From: Alphaproteobacteria bacterium
Lineage (GTDB): Bacteria; Pseudomonadota; Alphaproteobacteria; Caulobacterales; Caulobacteraceae
Reading direction: 5' to 3'
Length of the DNA stretch: 64,000 nt
NCBI GenBank assembly: GCA_018821435.1
Contig: JAHJME010000023.1
Location: forward strand, 1 to 64,000
The position numbers and the translations under genes are program-made. The notes below the pieces were generated by a model, which was not told the DNA's origin, searched no databases, and saw only the letters and a program-made list of their open reading frames with translations. Positions 8,866-19,979 of the stretch are shown in pieces; within the stretch, counting starts at the first letter, position 1; every line of letters starts with the position of its first letter.

Positions 8866-10521
8866 ATGGCGGGGCTCAGCTATGTCCATGGGGCGAGCGA
8901 TCGGCCGCTGATCGGTACGACCATCGGCGGCCTGTTCGACGAGACCTGCGCGGCGCATCCCGACCGGCTGGCGCTGATCGTGCGGCATCAGGGGGTGCGC
9001 TGGACCTATGCCGAGTTGAAGGCCCGCGTCGACGCCTTCGCCGCCGGCCTGATCGCGCTGGGTCTCAACCCCGGCGACCGGATCGGCGTCTGGGCGCCCA
9101 ACTGCGCCGAATGGACCATCACCCAGTTCGCCACCGCCAAGGCGGGCCTGGTGTTGGTGAACATCAATCCCGCCTACCGGCTGAGCGAGGCCGAGTACGC
9201 GCTGAACAAGGTGGGCTGCCGGGCCCTGGTCACCGCCGTGCGGCACAAGAGCAGCGAGTACCTGAGCATGGTGCGCGAGCTGCGCGACGCCGGCCGGCTG
9301 CCTAAGCTGGAAACCGTGATCACCATCGGCGACGACCCGCACCGGGGTTGCCTGAGCTTCCCGCACGTCTCCAACACCGCCACCCGCGCCGACCGGGCCC
9401 GGCTGGAGGCCATCGGCCCGACGCTGCAGTTCGACGACCCGATCAACATCCAGTTCACGAGCGGCACCACCGGCTTCCCGAAGGGCGCGACGCTCAGCCA
9501 CCACAACATCCTGAACAACGGCTTCTTCGTCGGCGAGGCGATCCGGCTGCAGGCGGGGGACAGGCTGTGCATCCCGGTCCCGCTGTACCACTGCTTCGGC
9601 ATGGTGATGGGCAACCTGGGCTGCGTGACCCATGCGGCGACCATGGTCTATCCGGCCGAGGCGTTCGATCCGCTGGCGGTGCTGGAAGCCGTGTCGGCCG
9701 AGCGGTGCCAGGCGCTGTATGGCGTGCCGACCATGTTCATCGCCATCCTGGGCCACCCGGAGTTCGCGGCGTTCGACCTGTCGTCGCTGCGCACCGGGAT
9801 CATGGCTGGATCGCCCTGCCCCATCGAGGTGATGCGCCAGGTGATCGAGCGCATGCACATGCCGCAGGTGACCATCGCCTACGGCATGACCGAAACATCG
9901 CCGGTCAGCTTCCAGTCCGGCTGCGACGACAGCCTGGAGGTCCGGGTCGCCACCGTGGGCCGCGTCCAGCCGCACCTGGAGGTCAAGGTGGTGGACGAGG
10001 CGGGCCGCATCGTTCCGCGCGGCCAGCCGGGGGAGCTGTGCACCCGGGGTTACTCGGTGATGCTGGGCTACTGGGACGATCCCGAACGGACCGCCGAGGC
10101 GCTGGATGCGGCGGGCTGGATGCACACCGGCGACCTGGCCACCCTGGACGCCGACGGCTGCTGCAACATCGTGGGCCGGATCAAGGACATGGTCATCCGG
10201 GGCGGCGAGAACGTCTATCCGCGCGAGATCGAGGAATATCTGTACGGCCATCCCGCCATCCAGGACGTGCAGGTGATCGGCGTGCCGGACGCCAAGTACG
10301 GCGAGGAGCTGTGCGCCTGGATCGTGCTGAAGCCCGGCGAGGTGCTGGCGGGCGAGGCGGTCAGGGATTTCTGTCGCGGGCAGATCGCCCACTATAAGAT
10401 TCCACGGCACATCAAATTCGTGGAAGACTTCCCCACCACCGTGACGGGGAAGGTGCAGAAGTTTGCCATGCGAGAGGCGATGATCGCCGAACTTGACCTC
10501 GTGCTGGAAAAGACGGCCTAG
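8866..10521 (+). CDS. AMP-binding acyl-CoA synthetase (ACSF2/FadD-like)
   Basis: 551 residues. Converts a carboxylic acid to its CoA thioester through an acyl-adenylate. Motifs: P-loop-like [10 protein letters not shown] near residue 198, YGMTETSP (A5), [15 protein letters not shown] (A7), [20 protein letters not shown] (A8), and the catalytic Lys near residue 529 in TVTGKVQK. The start is fixed by GGGAGGAGG just upstream of the ATG. It stands 129 bp from the divergent dehydrogenase and only 8 bp before mccB, so it probably supplies acyl-CoA to the same route; the exact acid is unknown. Confidence 0.93.
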   Translation: MAGLSYVHGASDRPLIGTTIGGLFDETCAAHPDRLALIVRHQGVRWTYAELKARVDAFAAGLIALGLNPGDRIGVWAPNCAEWTITQFATAKAGLVLVNINPAYRLSEAEYALNKVGCRALVTAVRHKSSEYLSMVRELRDAGRLPKLETVITIGDDPHRGCLSFPHVSNTATRADRARLEAIGPTLQFDDPINIQFTSGTTGFPKGATLSHHNILNNGFFVGEAIRLQAGDRLCIPVPLYHCFGMVMGNLGCVTHAATMVYPAEAFDPLAVLEAVSAERCQALYGVPTMFIAILGHPEFAAFDLSSLRTGIMAGSPCPIEVMRQVIERMHMPQVTIAYGMTETSPVSFQSGCDDSLEVRVATVGRVQPHLEVKVVDEAGRIVPRGQPGELCTRGYSVMLGYWDDPERTAEALDAAGWMHTGDLATLDADGCCNIVGRIKDMVIRGGENVYPREIEEYLYGHPAIQDVQVIGVPDAKYGEELCAWIVLKPGEVLAGEAVRDFCRGQIAHYKIPRHIKFVEDFPTTVTGKVQKFAMREAMIAELDLVLEKTA

Positions 10522-10529
10522 GGCGACGC

Positions 10530-12122
<1,593 letters not shown>

Positions 12123-12134
12123 CGTCATGACGAC

Positions 12135-12285
12135 CGCTCTGCGCGCCGCAGGCGCTGTCATGTTTGACCACGAACCACACGAACCACACGAACGTGCCCA
12201 AGCTGGCGAGGTCGTGCGGCCGGCAGAGTCCGTTCGTGTGGTTCGTGTGGTTCGTGGTCGATCTAATGCGGCGCTGACGCGCCGC
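12135..12285. repeat. Long palindromic intergenic repeat, copy 2
   Basis: Arms 12168-12193 and 12232-12257 are perfect 26-bp inverted copies made of three CGAAC units (CCACGAACCACACGAAC...), separated by 38 bp, exactly as in the copy at 667-805. The flanks also match, but the orientation is reversed: GCGCGCCGCAGGCG-TGTCAT lies on the left here and its complement lies on the right in copy 1. It occupies nearly all of the mccB-mccA gap, so it would be transcribed as a long hairpin inside the operon. Confidence 0.88.
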
Positions 12286-12296
12286 GGAGTTTCCTG

Positions 12297-14180
12297 ATGT
12301 TCCGCTCCATCCTGGTCGCCAATCGCGGCGAGATCGCCCGCCGCGTGTTCCGCACTGCCCGCGAGATGGGGATCGAGACCGTCGCGGTCTTCTCCGAGGC
12401 GGACAAAGACGCCGCCCATGTGCGCGACGCCGACAAGGCCGTGCTGATCGGCCCCGCCGCCGCGCGCGACAGCTATCTCAAGGGCGACCGGGTGATCGCC
12501 GCCGCCAAGGCGGCCGGCGCCGAGGCGATCCATCCGGGCTACGGCTTCCTGTCCGAGAACGCCGAGTTCGCCGAGGCGGTCACGGCCGCCGGCCTGATCT
12601 GGATCGGGCCGCCGCCGTCGGCGATCCGCGCCATGGGGTTGAAGGACGCCGCCAAGAGCCTGATGGCGAAGGCCGGTGTTCCCGTGACGCCGGGCTATCT
12701 GGGCGAGGACCAGTCGCCGGCGCGTCTCAAGGCCGAGGCCGACAAGATCGGCTATCCGGTGCTGATCAAGGCGGTGGCCGGCGGCGGCGGCAAAGGCATG
12801 CGGCTCGTGGAGAGCGAGGAGGCGTTCGACGCCGCCCTGGCCTCCTGCAAGCGCGAGGCGGCCGCCAGCTTCGGCGACGACCGGGTGTTGCTGGAGACCT
12901 ATGTCACCCGCCCGCGCCACATCGAGGTGCAGGTGTTCGGCGACAACCAGGGCAATGTCGTCCACCTCTACGAGCGCGACTGCTCGCTGCAGCGCCGCCA
13001 CCAGAAGGTGATCGAGGAGGCCCCCGCGCCCGGCATGGACGCCGCCACCCGCAAGGCGGTCACCGACGCGGCGGTGAAGGCCGCCAAGGCGGTGGACTAC
13101 GTGGGCGCCGGCACCGTCGAGTTCATCGCCGACGCCTCGGCCGGCCTGCGTGGCGACCGCATCTGGTTCATGGAGATGAACACCCGCCTGCAGGTCGAGC
13201 ATCCGGTCACCGAGATGGTCACCGGCCTGGACCTGGTCGAATGGCAGTTCCGCGTCGCCGCCGGCGAGCCGCTGCCGCTGAAGCAGAAAGAAATCACACT
13301 AACCGGCCACGCGATCGAGGCGCGCCTGTACGCCGAGAATCCGGCCACGGGCTTCCTGCCGTCGATCGGGCGGCTGGACAGCTTCAGCCTGCCGACCGGC
13401 ATCCGCGTCGACACCGGCGTCGACGACGGCGACCAGATCTCGCCCTTCTACGACCCGATGATCGCCAAGCTGATCGCCCACGGCGAGGATCGCGACCAGG
13501 CGATCGCCGAGCTGGCCGAGGCCTGCGCCCAGGTCGAGGTCTATCCGGTGAAGACCAACGCCGGCTTCCTGGTCCGCTGCCTGGAGACCCCGGACTTCAT
13601 CGTCGGCTCGGTGGACACCGGCCTGATCGCCCGCGAGCTGGACGCGCTCACCGCGCCGGCCGAGCCCAGCCCCGAGGCCATCGACACCGCCGGCTGGGCG
13701 TTCCGCGAGGCGATCGAGCGGCGGGCGGTAGGCGATAAAACCACGCCCTGGGTCAGTCTGCGCGGCTTCCGCCTCAATGCGCCCACGGTCGAGAGGGCGC
13801 GGCTGTTTCTTGGCGACAGGGCGGTCGAGGCCGAGATGCCGCTGGAGCCGTCGCGGTTCGTCCACGTGGAGACGGACGAGGAGATCGTGGTGTTCGAGGG
13901 CGGCGAGGCGTTCGTGTTCCGCAGCCACCCGGCGGTGACGGCCGACGGCGGCGCGGCGGGGGACGGATCCGTCCGCGCGCCGATGCCCGGTAAGGTCACC
14001 CAGCTGTCGGTCAAGGCCGGCGATAAGGTGGTCAAGGGCCAGCCGCTGCTGACCCTCGAGGCCATGAAGATGGAGCATGCGCTGAACGCCCCGTTCGACG
14101 GGACGGTCGAGACGCTGAGCGCCGAGCTGGGCGCCCAGGTCAGCGAAGGGACCGTGCTGGCCAAGCTGACCGCCGCCTAG
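12297..14180 (+). CDS. mccA: Methylcrotonyl-CoA carboxylase, biotin carboxylase/carrier (alpha) subunit
   Basis: 627 residues. ATP-dependent carboxylation of biotin. Biotin carboxylase domain, about residues 1-450: ILVANRGEIARRVFRTA, AIHPGYGFLSENAEFA, the ATP-grasp loop AVAGGGGKGMRLV, ERDCSLQRRHQKVIEEAPAP, FMEMNTRLQVEHPVTEM. C-terminal biotinyl domain with EAMKMEHALNAPFDG, the acceptor Lys near residue 591. The middle is short, as in MCC alpha. Its start follows the repeat at 12135-12285 with GGAG 10-13 nt upstream of the ATG. Confidence 0.93.
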   Translation: MFRSILVANRGEIARRVFRTAREMGIETVAVFSEADKDAAHVRDADKAVLIGPAAARDSYLKGDRVIAAAKAAGAEAIHPGYGFLSENAEFAEAVTAAGLIWIGPPPSAIRAMGLKDAAKSLMAKAGVPVTPGYLGEDQSPARLKAEADKIGYPVLIKAVAGGGGKGMRLVESEEAFDAALASCKREAAASFGDDRVLLETYVTRPRHIEVQVFGDNQGNVVHLYERDCSLQRRHQKVIEEAPAPGMDAATRKAVTDAAVKAAKAVDYVGAGTVEFIADASAGLRGDRIWFMEMNTRLQVEHPVTEMVTGLDLVEWQFRVAAGEPLPLKQKEITLTGHAIEARLYAENPATGFLPSIGRLDSFSLPTGIRVDTGVDDGDQISPFYDPMIAKLIAHGEDRDQAIAELAEACAQVEVYPVKTNAGFLVRCLETPDFIVGSVDTGLIARELDALTAPAEPSPEAIDTAGWAFREAIERRAVGDKTTPWVSLRGFRLNAPTVERARLFLGDRAVEAEMPLEPSRFVHVETDEEIVVFEGGEAFVFRSHPAVTADGGAAGDGSVRAPMPGKVTQLSVKAGDKVVKGQPLLTLEAMKMEHALNAPFDGTVETLSAELGAQVSEGTVLAKLTAA

Positions 14181-14216
14181 CGGTCCAGATCGCGGCGCCT
14201 GAGGGAGAAGCCAACG

Positions 14217-15206
14217 ATGTACCTGGATAGACGCGCACTGCTCGGCGGCCTTGCCGCGGCGGCCCTGGCGCCGGCCGTGGCGCAGGCGCAGGACTGGACG
14301 CCGCCGGCGCCCGATCGCGAGCTTCGCGTGCCGGTGCGCGGCGGGCGGATCTACGCGCGGGTCAACGGCGACCTGGCCGGTCCGCACGCGCCGGTCGTCT
14401 TCGTCCATGGCGGTCCGGGCTCGAACCACGGCGGGTTCCTGGCGGAGCTGGCGCTGGCCGACCGCCGCGCTGTCATCCTCTACGACCAGTTGGACAGCGG
14501 GCTGTCTGACCGGCCCAACGACCCGGCCAACTGGACCGTCGAGCGGTTCGTGTCCGAGGTCGACGCCCTGCGCGCGGCGCTGGACCTGCGGCGCTTCCAT
14601 CTGGTCGGCCATTCCTGGGGCTCGACCTTGGCGCTGGAGTACGCGGCCCGCCAGCCCGGCGGCCTGCTCAGCGTCACCCTGGGCAGCCCGCTGATCTCGA
14701 CGCGAAGCTGGGAGGCCAGCACCACTGCGCAGCTTCGCCGCCTGCCGCGCGAGACCCAGCGGATCATCAACGTCCACGAGGCGGCCGGCACGACCGACGA
14801 CCCGGCCTATGCCGCCGCCATGAGCCAGTTCTACGCCCGCTACGCCACGCGAGGCCCGGTCCCGCCCTATTTCGCGGCCTATCGGAAGGCGACGGGGCTG
14901 CGCCGCAACGACGCCATCTATCAGGGCATGTGGGGCTCGGGCGAAATCCGCGGGACCGGAACCCTGCGCGGCTATGACGGCGAGCCGTTGCTGTCGCGGA
15001 TCACCGCGCCGACGCTGTTCCTCTGCGGCGAGGAGGACGAGATGACCGCCGATGTCCTGCGCCCGCTGGTCCGTCGGGTGCGCGGCGCCAGGCTGGCGGT
15101 GATCCCCGACGCCGGCCATTCCCTGCCGGCGACCCACGCCCAGGCCTATATGGCGGCGCTACGGCCGCACTTCTACGCGGCGGACCCGAAGCCCGCCTTA
15201 GGCTGA
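14217..15206 (+). CDS. Exported alpha/beta hydrolase, proline iminopeptidase-like (S33)
   Basis: 329 residues. The N-terminus DRRALLGGLAAAALAPAVAQA looks like a twin-arginine signal with an A-x-A cleavage site near residue 24. The hydrolase core shows the oxyanion motif HGGPGSNHGG, DQLDSGLSDRP, nucleophile elbow GHSWGS, and the late acid and His in CGEEDEMTA and DAGHSLPA. DQ-x-x-SG-S and HGGPG are typical of proline iminopeptidases and related peptidases. GAGGGAGAAG precedes the ATG. It follows mccA by 36 bp but has no evident link to leucine breakdown. Its stop abuts the convergent CoA-transferase stop. Confidence 0.85.
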   Translation: MYLDRRALLGGLAAAALAPAVAQAQDWTPPAPDRELRVPVRGGRIYARVNGDLAGPHAPVVFVHGGPGSNHGGFLAELALADRRAVILYDQLDSGLSDRPNDPANWTVERFVSEVDALRAALDLRRFHLVGHSWGSTLALEYAARQPGGLLSVTLGSPLISTRSWEASTTAQLRRLPRETQRIINVHEAAGTTDDPAYAAAMSQFYARYATRGPVPPYFAAYRKATGLRRNDAIYQGMWGSGEIRGTGTLRGYDGEPLLSRITAPTLFLCGEEDEMTADVLRPLVRRVRGARLAVIPDAGHSLPATHAQAYMAALRPHFYAADPKPALG

Positions 15207-16415
15207 TCAGGCCACCACGCCCGCGTCATGCAGCTTAGCGATCTCGCCACCGGTTAAGCCCAGAACCTCGCTCAGCACCTCGTCGGTGTGCTGGCCCAGC
15301 TTCGGGGCCGGCGCGACCGGGCCGCGCTGGTCCTGGGGGATGGTGCCCATGGCGCCGGGGGCGGGATAGGTCAGGCCGCTGGGGTGCTGGATCGCCTCGA
15401 ACAGCGGGTTGTCCTTGAACAGGCGCGGGTCGTCCAAGGCCGCCTCCAGGGTCTGGTAGCTGCCCCACGTGACGCCGCCGGCGTCGAAGGCCGGGGTCAG
15501 TTCGGCGGCGGTCCTGGCGGCGAACGCCCGCTCGAACAGGGGATACAGCCGCTCGCGGTGGGCGAAGCGCAGGCCCTCGTCCTTGGCGAACGAGACGCCC
15601 AACTCCGCCTCCACCGCAGCAGCCTCCGCGCCGATGCCGAGGGCCTCCAGCGCCTTGCTCCACTGCTTGGGGGTGATCGCCAGCAGCATCAGCTTCTGAC
15701 CGTCCCGGGTGGTGAAGTCGCGGCCGAAGGCGCCGAAGACGTCGTTGCCCATGCGCGGGCGCTGATGGCCGCTCAGCCAGGTCTCGGCGGTGAAGCCAAG
15801 GTTGGCCATGGTGGCCGCGCCGATGTCCGACAGCGGCGCGCGGATCTCGCGGCCGCCCTGGCCCCGTGTGCGCGCCAGAAGCGCCGAGACCATCGCGAAG
15901 GCGCAGTAGGCGCCCGTCAGCAGATCCCAGGCGGCCAGCACATGGTTCACCGGCCGATCGTCGCCGATCGGCCCGGTCATCAGCGGCAGGCCCAGCGCCG
16001 AGTTGATCGTGTAGTCCATCCCCTGGGACCCGTCGGCCCAGCCCATGACGCGGACGCAGATCAGGTCGTCACGCAGGGCCTTGAGCTTGTCGTAGCCCAG
16101 AAAGCCGTCGACGGGGAAGTTGGTGACGAACAGGCCGCCGTCGTCGCCCGGGGCGGCGGCCAGGCGCTGGGCGATCTCGCGGCCGGCGGGGCTGGCGAGG
16201 TCGATGGCGACCGACTTCTTGCCCTTGTTCAGCCCCTCCCAGTAGAGGCTCGACCCATTGTCCGCGAGCGGCCAGCGGCGGAAGTCCGGCCCGCCGCCGA
16301 TGTTGTCGAACCGGATCACCTCGGCGCCCATCTGGGCGAGGTAGAGGCCGCAGGTGGGGGCGGCCACGAAGGCCGAGCCCTCGACCACGCGGAGGCCTTT
16401 CAGCAGGTCGTACAT
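15207..16415 (-). CDS. Family III CoA-transferase, mesaconyl-CoA C1-C4 transferase (2-methylfumaryl-CoA isomerase)-like
   Basis: 402 residues, CaiB/BaiF fold. The opening GLRVVEGSAFVAAPTCGLYL, then GGGPDFRRWP, GLNKGKKSVAIDLASPAGRE, MDYTINSALGLPLMTGP and WDLLTGAYCAF resemble, from memory, the Chloroflexus Mct enzyme, which moves CoA within mesaconyl-CoA in the 3-hydroxypropionate bicycle. Other steps of that cycle are absent, so here it may act on another branched acyl-CoA, for example one made by the neighbouring ligase/carboxylase. Family certain; substrate not. Confidence 0.82.
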   Translation of the reverse strand: MYDLLKGLRVVEGSAFVAAPTCGLYLAQMGAEVIRFDNIGGGPDFRRWPLADNGSSLYWEGLNKGKKSVAIDLASPAGREIAQRLAAAPGDDGGLFVTNFPVDGFLGYDKLKALRDDLICVRVMGWADGSQGMDYTINSALGLPLMTGPIGDDRPVNHVLAAWDLLTGAYCAFAMVSALLARTRGQGGREIRAPLSDIGAATMANLGFTAETWLSGHQRPRMGNDVFGAFGRDFTTRDGQKLMLLAITPKQWSKALEALGIGAEAAAVEAELGVSFAKDEGLRFAHRERLYPLFERAFAARTAAELTPAFDAGGVTWGSYQTLEAALDDPRLFKDNPLFEAIQHPSGLTYPAPGAMGTIPQDQRGPVAPAPKLGQHTDEVLSEVLGLTGGEIAKLHDAGVVA

Positions 16416-16475
16416 TCAAAACTCCGCGGCGGCTGAGGGGCGGTCATCGCAGGCTAACGTTCCGTACGCCAACCC

Positions 16476-16617
16476 TTCCCTCCCTCGATGGGGAGGGACG
16501 GACGGCGAAGCCGTCAGGGTGAGGAGTGAAGGCCAGCGCGGAGAGGTGGGAGCTTGATCCCGACTGCCTCACCCTGGCCGCTGACGCGGCCTGTCCCTCC
16601 CCATCAAGGGAGGGAAA
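16476..16617. repeat. Gapped palindromic repeat, CTCCC family, copy 1
   Basis: Left arm at 16476-16499 and right arm at about 16593-16616 pair over 24 bp with one mismatch (TCCCTCCC-GATGGGGAGGGAC). Inner segments (GACGGCGAAGCCGTCAGGGTGAGG against CCTCACCCTGGCCGCTGACG) pair more loosely. Related elements lie at 40343-40507 and 51204-51352. The right arm runs into the 3' end of the aldo/keto reductase gene and supplies its last codons and stop. Confidence 0.75.
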
Positions 16618-17539
16618 TGAGCTTCCCAACTTCTGCCACCTCGTCAGGCGTCAGCGCCCATTCCGCCGTCGCCGCGTTGGTGCGGACCTGGTCCGGCGTG
16701 GTGGCGCCGGCGATGACCGAGCTGACCGCAGGGTGGCCCAGCAGCCAGGCGAAGGCCAGTTCCAGGATGGTGTGGCCACGCGCCGCGGCCCACGCCTCCA
16801 GCGCCTCGAGCTTGTCGAAGTTGGCGTCGGTCATCGACGCCTGGCCCCGCGCGCCCCAGGCCTGAAGCCGCGTGCCTTCGGGCGGCGGCGCGCCACGCTT
16901 GTACTTGCCGGACAGCAGGCCCGAGGCCAGGGGGAAAAATGGCAGGAAGCCAAGGCCGAAGTGCTCGCAGGCCGGCAGCACCTCGCGCTCCACGTCGCGT
17001 TCCAGCAGGGAATAGAGGTTCTGCGCGGAGACGAAGCGGCTACCGCCCGCCGCGGTCCAATCGGCGTCGGCGATCTGCCAGCCCGTATAGTTCGAGTTGC
17101 CCAGGTAGCGGACCTTGCCCTGGGTCACGAGGTCGTCCAGCGCGCGTAGGGTCTCGTCGACCGGCGTGTCGGCGTCGGGCTGATGGTGCTGGTAGAGATC
17201 GATGTAGTCGGTGCCCAGGCGCGTCAGGCTGTCCTCGACCGCCTGCAGGATCCATTTGCGCGAGCCGCCGCGCTTCTTCGGGTCCTGGCCGATCTGCATG
17301 CCGAACTTGGTGGCCAGCACGATCTCGTGGCGGCGCTTGCCCAGCGCCTTGCCCAGGAATTCCTCCGACTTGGTCCCGCCGTAGATGTCGGCGGTGTCGA
17401 ACAGGGTGATGCCAGCGTCGATGGCGGCGTCCACGACCGTCTGGGTCTGGGCCGCGTCGATGCGCATGCCGAAGTTGTTGCAGCCCAGGCCCACCACACT
17501 GACCTTGAGCCCCGAAGTCCCGAGCCTGCGCACCTTCAT
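16604..17539 (-). CDS. Aldo/keto reductase
   Basis: 311 residues, NADPH-dependent (alpha/beta)8 oxidoreductase. Catalytic tetrad signs: Asp/Tyr in FDTADIYGG, Lys in VLATKFGM, His in LYQHHQPD. The NADPH strand appears as PLASGLLSGKYKRG and SSVIAGATTPDQVRTN. Start chosen at the ATG with GGGAGA 6 nt upstream and KVRRLGTSGLKVSVVGLG as the usual first strand; an open frame upstream to 17626 is not family-like. The C-terminal ISLP-stop is encoded by the arm of a palindromic repeat, so the original C-terminus may have been altered by repeat insertion. Confidence 0.9.
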   Translation of the reverse strand: MKVRRLGTSGLKVSVVGLGCNNFGMRIDAAQTQTVVDAAIDAGITLFDTADIYGGTKSEEFLGKALGKRRHEIVLATKFGMQIGQDPKKRGGSRKWILQAVEDSLTRLGTDYIDLYQHHQPDADTPVDETLRALDDLVTQGKVRYLGNSNYTGWQIADADWTAAGGSRFVSAQNLYSLLERDVEREVLPACEHFGLGFLPFFPLASGLLSGKYKRGAPPPEGTRLQAWGARGQASMTDANFDKLEALEAWAAARGHTILELAFAWLLGHPAVSSVIAGATTPDQVRTNAATAEWALTPDEVAEVGKLISLP

Positions 17540-17706
17540 CGGCTGTCTCCCGTCGCTTGATCTGGCGGCGGAACCTAGCCCCGCGCGGCGGCCACAGGCC
17601 AGCGGATAGCGGAAGCTTGGCCACAATCCCTACCGCGCCATTCACCAAGCGCGTTGAGGATATCGCAAGGCCGACGTCGTTAACGTGCCGAGATAGCTAG
17701 AGATTT

Positions 17707-18621
17707 GTGAGCCAGGTCGATCGCATGCGCGTCGTAACCATCGTCAGCCTCGCCGCTTCCGCGGTCCTGGGGCTTGGAGCGCTCTTCGTCGCCAAGATCG
17801 CGTTGCCCAACGCGTCGGCTTCGAAGACGCCCATGCGCGTCGAGGCCGTCGGCGAGCCGCTGGTCGTGGCGACGCGCGCCATCAAGTACGGCGAAAAGCT
17901 GGACGCCGGCATGCTGACGATCATCAAGGTCCCGGCGAATGCGGTGCCCGAAGGCGCGTTCACCACCGTCGCCGCCGCCCTGGCCGCCGACCACGGCGGC
18001 GCGCCGGTCGTCCTGACCCCCATCGCGTCCCACGAGGCGCTGCTGCCCGCCAAGCTGTCCGGCCCGGGCGCCCGCGCGTCGGTCGCCGCCGAACTCGCCG
18101 AGGGGATGCGCGCCTATTCGCTGAAGGTGAACGACGCCTCGGGCGTGGGCGGCCACGCCCTGCCCGGCGACCACGTGGACGTGGTGCTGATGCGCGACCT
18201 GACGCCGACGGGCGAGACCCGCAACTTCATCTCCTATGTCGTCGTCCAGAACGCCCGCGTGCTGGGTATCGACCTGAACGCCGACCCGACCTCCGACAAG
18301 CCGGCCAGCCCGAACACCGCGACCATCGAGGTCTCGGTCGAGGAATCCCAGAAGCTGTCCATCGCCGCGACCCTGGGCGAGCTGTCGCTGGCGCTGCGCC
18401 GCAACGGCGCCGCCGAGGTCGCCAACGCGCCGCCGCTGCGCACCGCCGACTTCCTGATCGGCGGGGCCCGTCCGGCCGCCCGCGGCGCGCCCAGCGGGCC
18501 GCGGCCGGCCCGTTCCGCCATCCTGATCATCGAAGGCGAAGCCACCAAGCGGACCCGCGCGCCGAAGCGCGCGGCCGCGGCGCCGCCCGCCGTCCAACCC
18601 GCGACCGGCGCGACGAGCTAA
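17707..18621 (+). CDS. cpaB: Flp pilus assembly protein CpaB (RcpC)
   Basis: 304 residues. Periplasmic partner of the secretin in the Tad pilus machine. One N-terminal membrane helix (VVTIVSLAASAVLGLGALFV), then an SAF domain (VVATRAIKYGEKLDAGMLTI), then the RcpC region with YSLKVNDASGVGGHALPGDHVDVVL, typical of CpaB. The C-terminal 50 residues are Arg/Pro/Ala-rich. Start is uncertain: GTG at 17707 or ATG at 17725, neither with a strong ribosome site. First gene of the pilus operon, after 167 bp of gene-free DNA. Confidence 0.9.
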   Translation: MSQVDRMRVVTIVSLAASAVLGLGALFVAKIALPNASASKTPMRVEAVGEPLVVATRAIKYGEKLDAGMLTIIKVPANAVPEGAFTTVAAALAADHGGAPVVLTPIASHEALLPAKLSGPGARASVAAELAEGMRAYSLKVNDASGVGGHALPGDHVDVVLMRDLTPTGETRNFISYVVVQNARVLGIDLNADPTSDKPASPNTATIEVSVEESQKLSIAATLGELSLALRRNGAAEVANAPPLRTADFLIGGARPAARGAPSGPRPARSAILIIEGEATKRTRAPKRAAAAPPAVQPATGATS

Positions 18622-18625
18622 GGCC

Positions 18626-19972
18626 ATGACCCCCATGTCGACCCTCTCCCGCACCGTTCTCAGCGCCCTGGCGGGCGTGATCCTGGCGATGGCCGGTCTC
18701 GCGGTCGCCGCGCCGGCCGCCGCCCAGACGCTGGCGAGCGAACCCGTGATGCGCCGCACGATCCATGTGCCGCGCGACAAGTCGCTGCAGTTCCGCCTGC
18801 CGTCGCCGGCCTCGCGGATCGTCATCGCCCAGCCCGAGATCGCCAAGGTCACGGCGACCTCGGAATCCAGCTTCTACGTCCAGGGCATCGAGTTCGGCTC
18901 GACCAACATGCTGGTCTACAGCCGCAGCGGCGCCCTGTCGGAAGTGATCGACATCCGCGTCGGATACGACGCCGAGGGCCTGCAGCAGGACCTGGTCGCC
19001 GCCTTCCCGAACGAGCCGATCCGCGTCCGCAACCTGGGCGAAGTGCTGATGCTGGCGGGCGAGGTCTCCAACTCCGGCGTTCAGCTCAGCGCGGAGAAGA
19101 TCGCCGAGAAATACGCCCCGGAATCCGTCATCTCGCGCCTGACCATCCAGAATTCCGAGCAGGTGATCCTGGAGGTCCGCATCCTGGAGGCCAACCGCTC
19201 GGCGCTGCAGGACCTGGGCGTCAACCTCTCCATCTTCAACAGCTCGTTCTCGGTGCTGACCGGCCAGGGCCTGATCGGCATCAACCCGCCGCACGGCGTC
19301 GTCACCAGCCGCGGCGGCTCGGGCTCGACCACCATCGACAGCCAACTCCAGGCGCTGGAGGAGAAGGGCGCGCTGCGCACGCTGGCCAAGCCGAACCTGG
19401 TGGCCATCTCTGGCCAGAAGGCCAGCTTCCTGGCCGGCGGCGAGTTCCCGTTCCCGGTGCCGCAGGACCTCGACAAGATCTCGATCCAGTTCAAGCCCTA
19501 CGGCGTCCGGCTCAACTTCACGCCCGATGTGCAGGACAACGGCTGGATCCGCCTGGTCGTCGAGCCCGAAGTCAGCCAGCTCGACTACAACAACGCCCTG
19601 ACGGTGCGGGATTTCGTGGTGCCGGCGCTGACCGTGCGCCGCGCCTCGACCACGCTTGAGCTGAAGCCCGGCGACACCTTCGCCATGGCCGGCCTGTTCC
19701 AGAACAACTACGAAAACGCCATCCAGCAGTTCCCCGGCCTGGGCAACCTGCCGGTCCTGGGCGCGCTGTTCCGGTCCGCCCGCTGGAAGCGCTCCGAGAC
19801 CGAGCTGATCATCATCGTCACGCCGCGGCTGTCCACGCCCGCCGACCGCCAGATCCAGGCGCTGGACGCCATGCCCGGCAAGGAGCCGTCGCTCAAGGAC
19901 CTGTATCTGAAGGGCAAGTCCCACGACAAACCCATCTCGTCGGGCAGCGGCCCGGTCGCCGCGGTGAAGTGA
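18626..19972 (+). CDS. cpaC: Flp pilus secretin CpaC (RcpA)
   Basis: 448 residues, outer-membrane secretin through which the Flp pilus exits. A signal peptide ends near AAPAAAQ (about residue 35). The N-terminal domain has IHVPRDKSLQFRLPSPASRI, a BON-like segment VRNLGEVLMLAGEVSNS, and the secretin core has RTLAKPNLVAISGQKASFLAGGEFPFPV and GDTFAMAGLFQNN with the closing ELIIIVTPRL. Four bp after cpaB. The lipoprotein gene cpaD, which normally follows, is absent. Confidence 0.94.
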   Translation: MTPMSTLSRTVLSALAGVILAMAGLAVAAPAAAQTLASEPVMRRTIHVPRDKSLQFRLPSPASRIVIAQPEIAKVTATSESSFYVQGIEFGSTNMLVYSRSGALSEVIDIRVGYDAEGLQQDLVAAFPNEPIRVRNLGEVLMLAGEVSNSGVQLSAEKIAEKYAPESVISRLTIQNSEQVILEVRILEANRSALQDLGVNLSIFNSSFSVLTGQGLIGINPPHGVVTSRGGSGSTTIDSQLQALEEKGALRTLAKPNLVAISGQKASFLAGGEFPFPVPQDLDKISIQFKPYGVRLNFTPDVQDNGWIRLVVEPEVSQLDYNNALTVRDFVVPALTVRRASTTLELKPGDTFAMAGLFQNNYENAIQQFPGLGNLPVLGALFRSARWKRSETELIIIVTPRLSTPADRQIQALDAMPGKEPSLKDLYLKGKSHDKPISSGSGPVAAVK

Positions 19973-19979
19973 AGTTCAG

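Noticed and set aside
17680-17685. TTAACG upstream of cpaB as a CtrA site.
   Set aside because: Only one half-site; no second TTAA at the proper 7-bp spacing.
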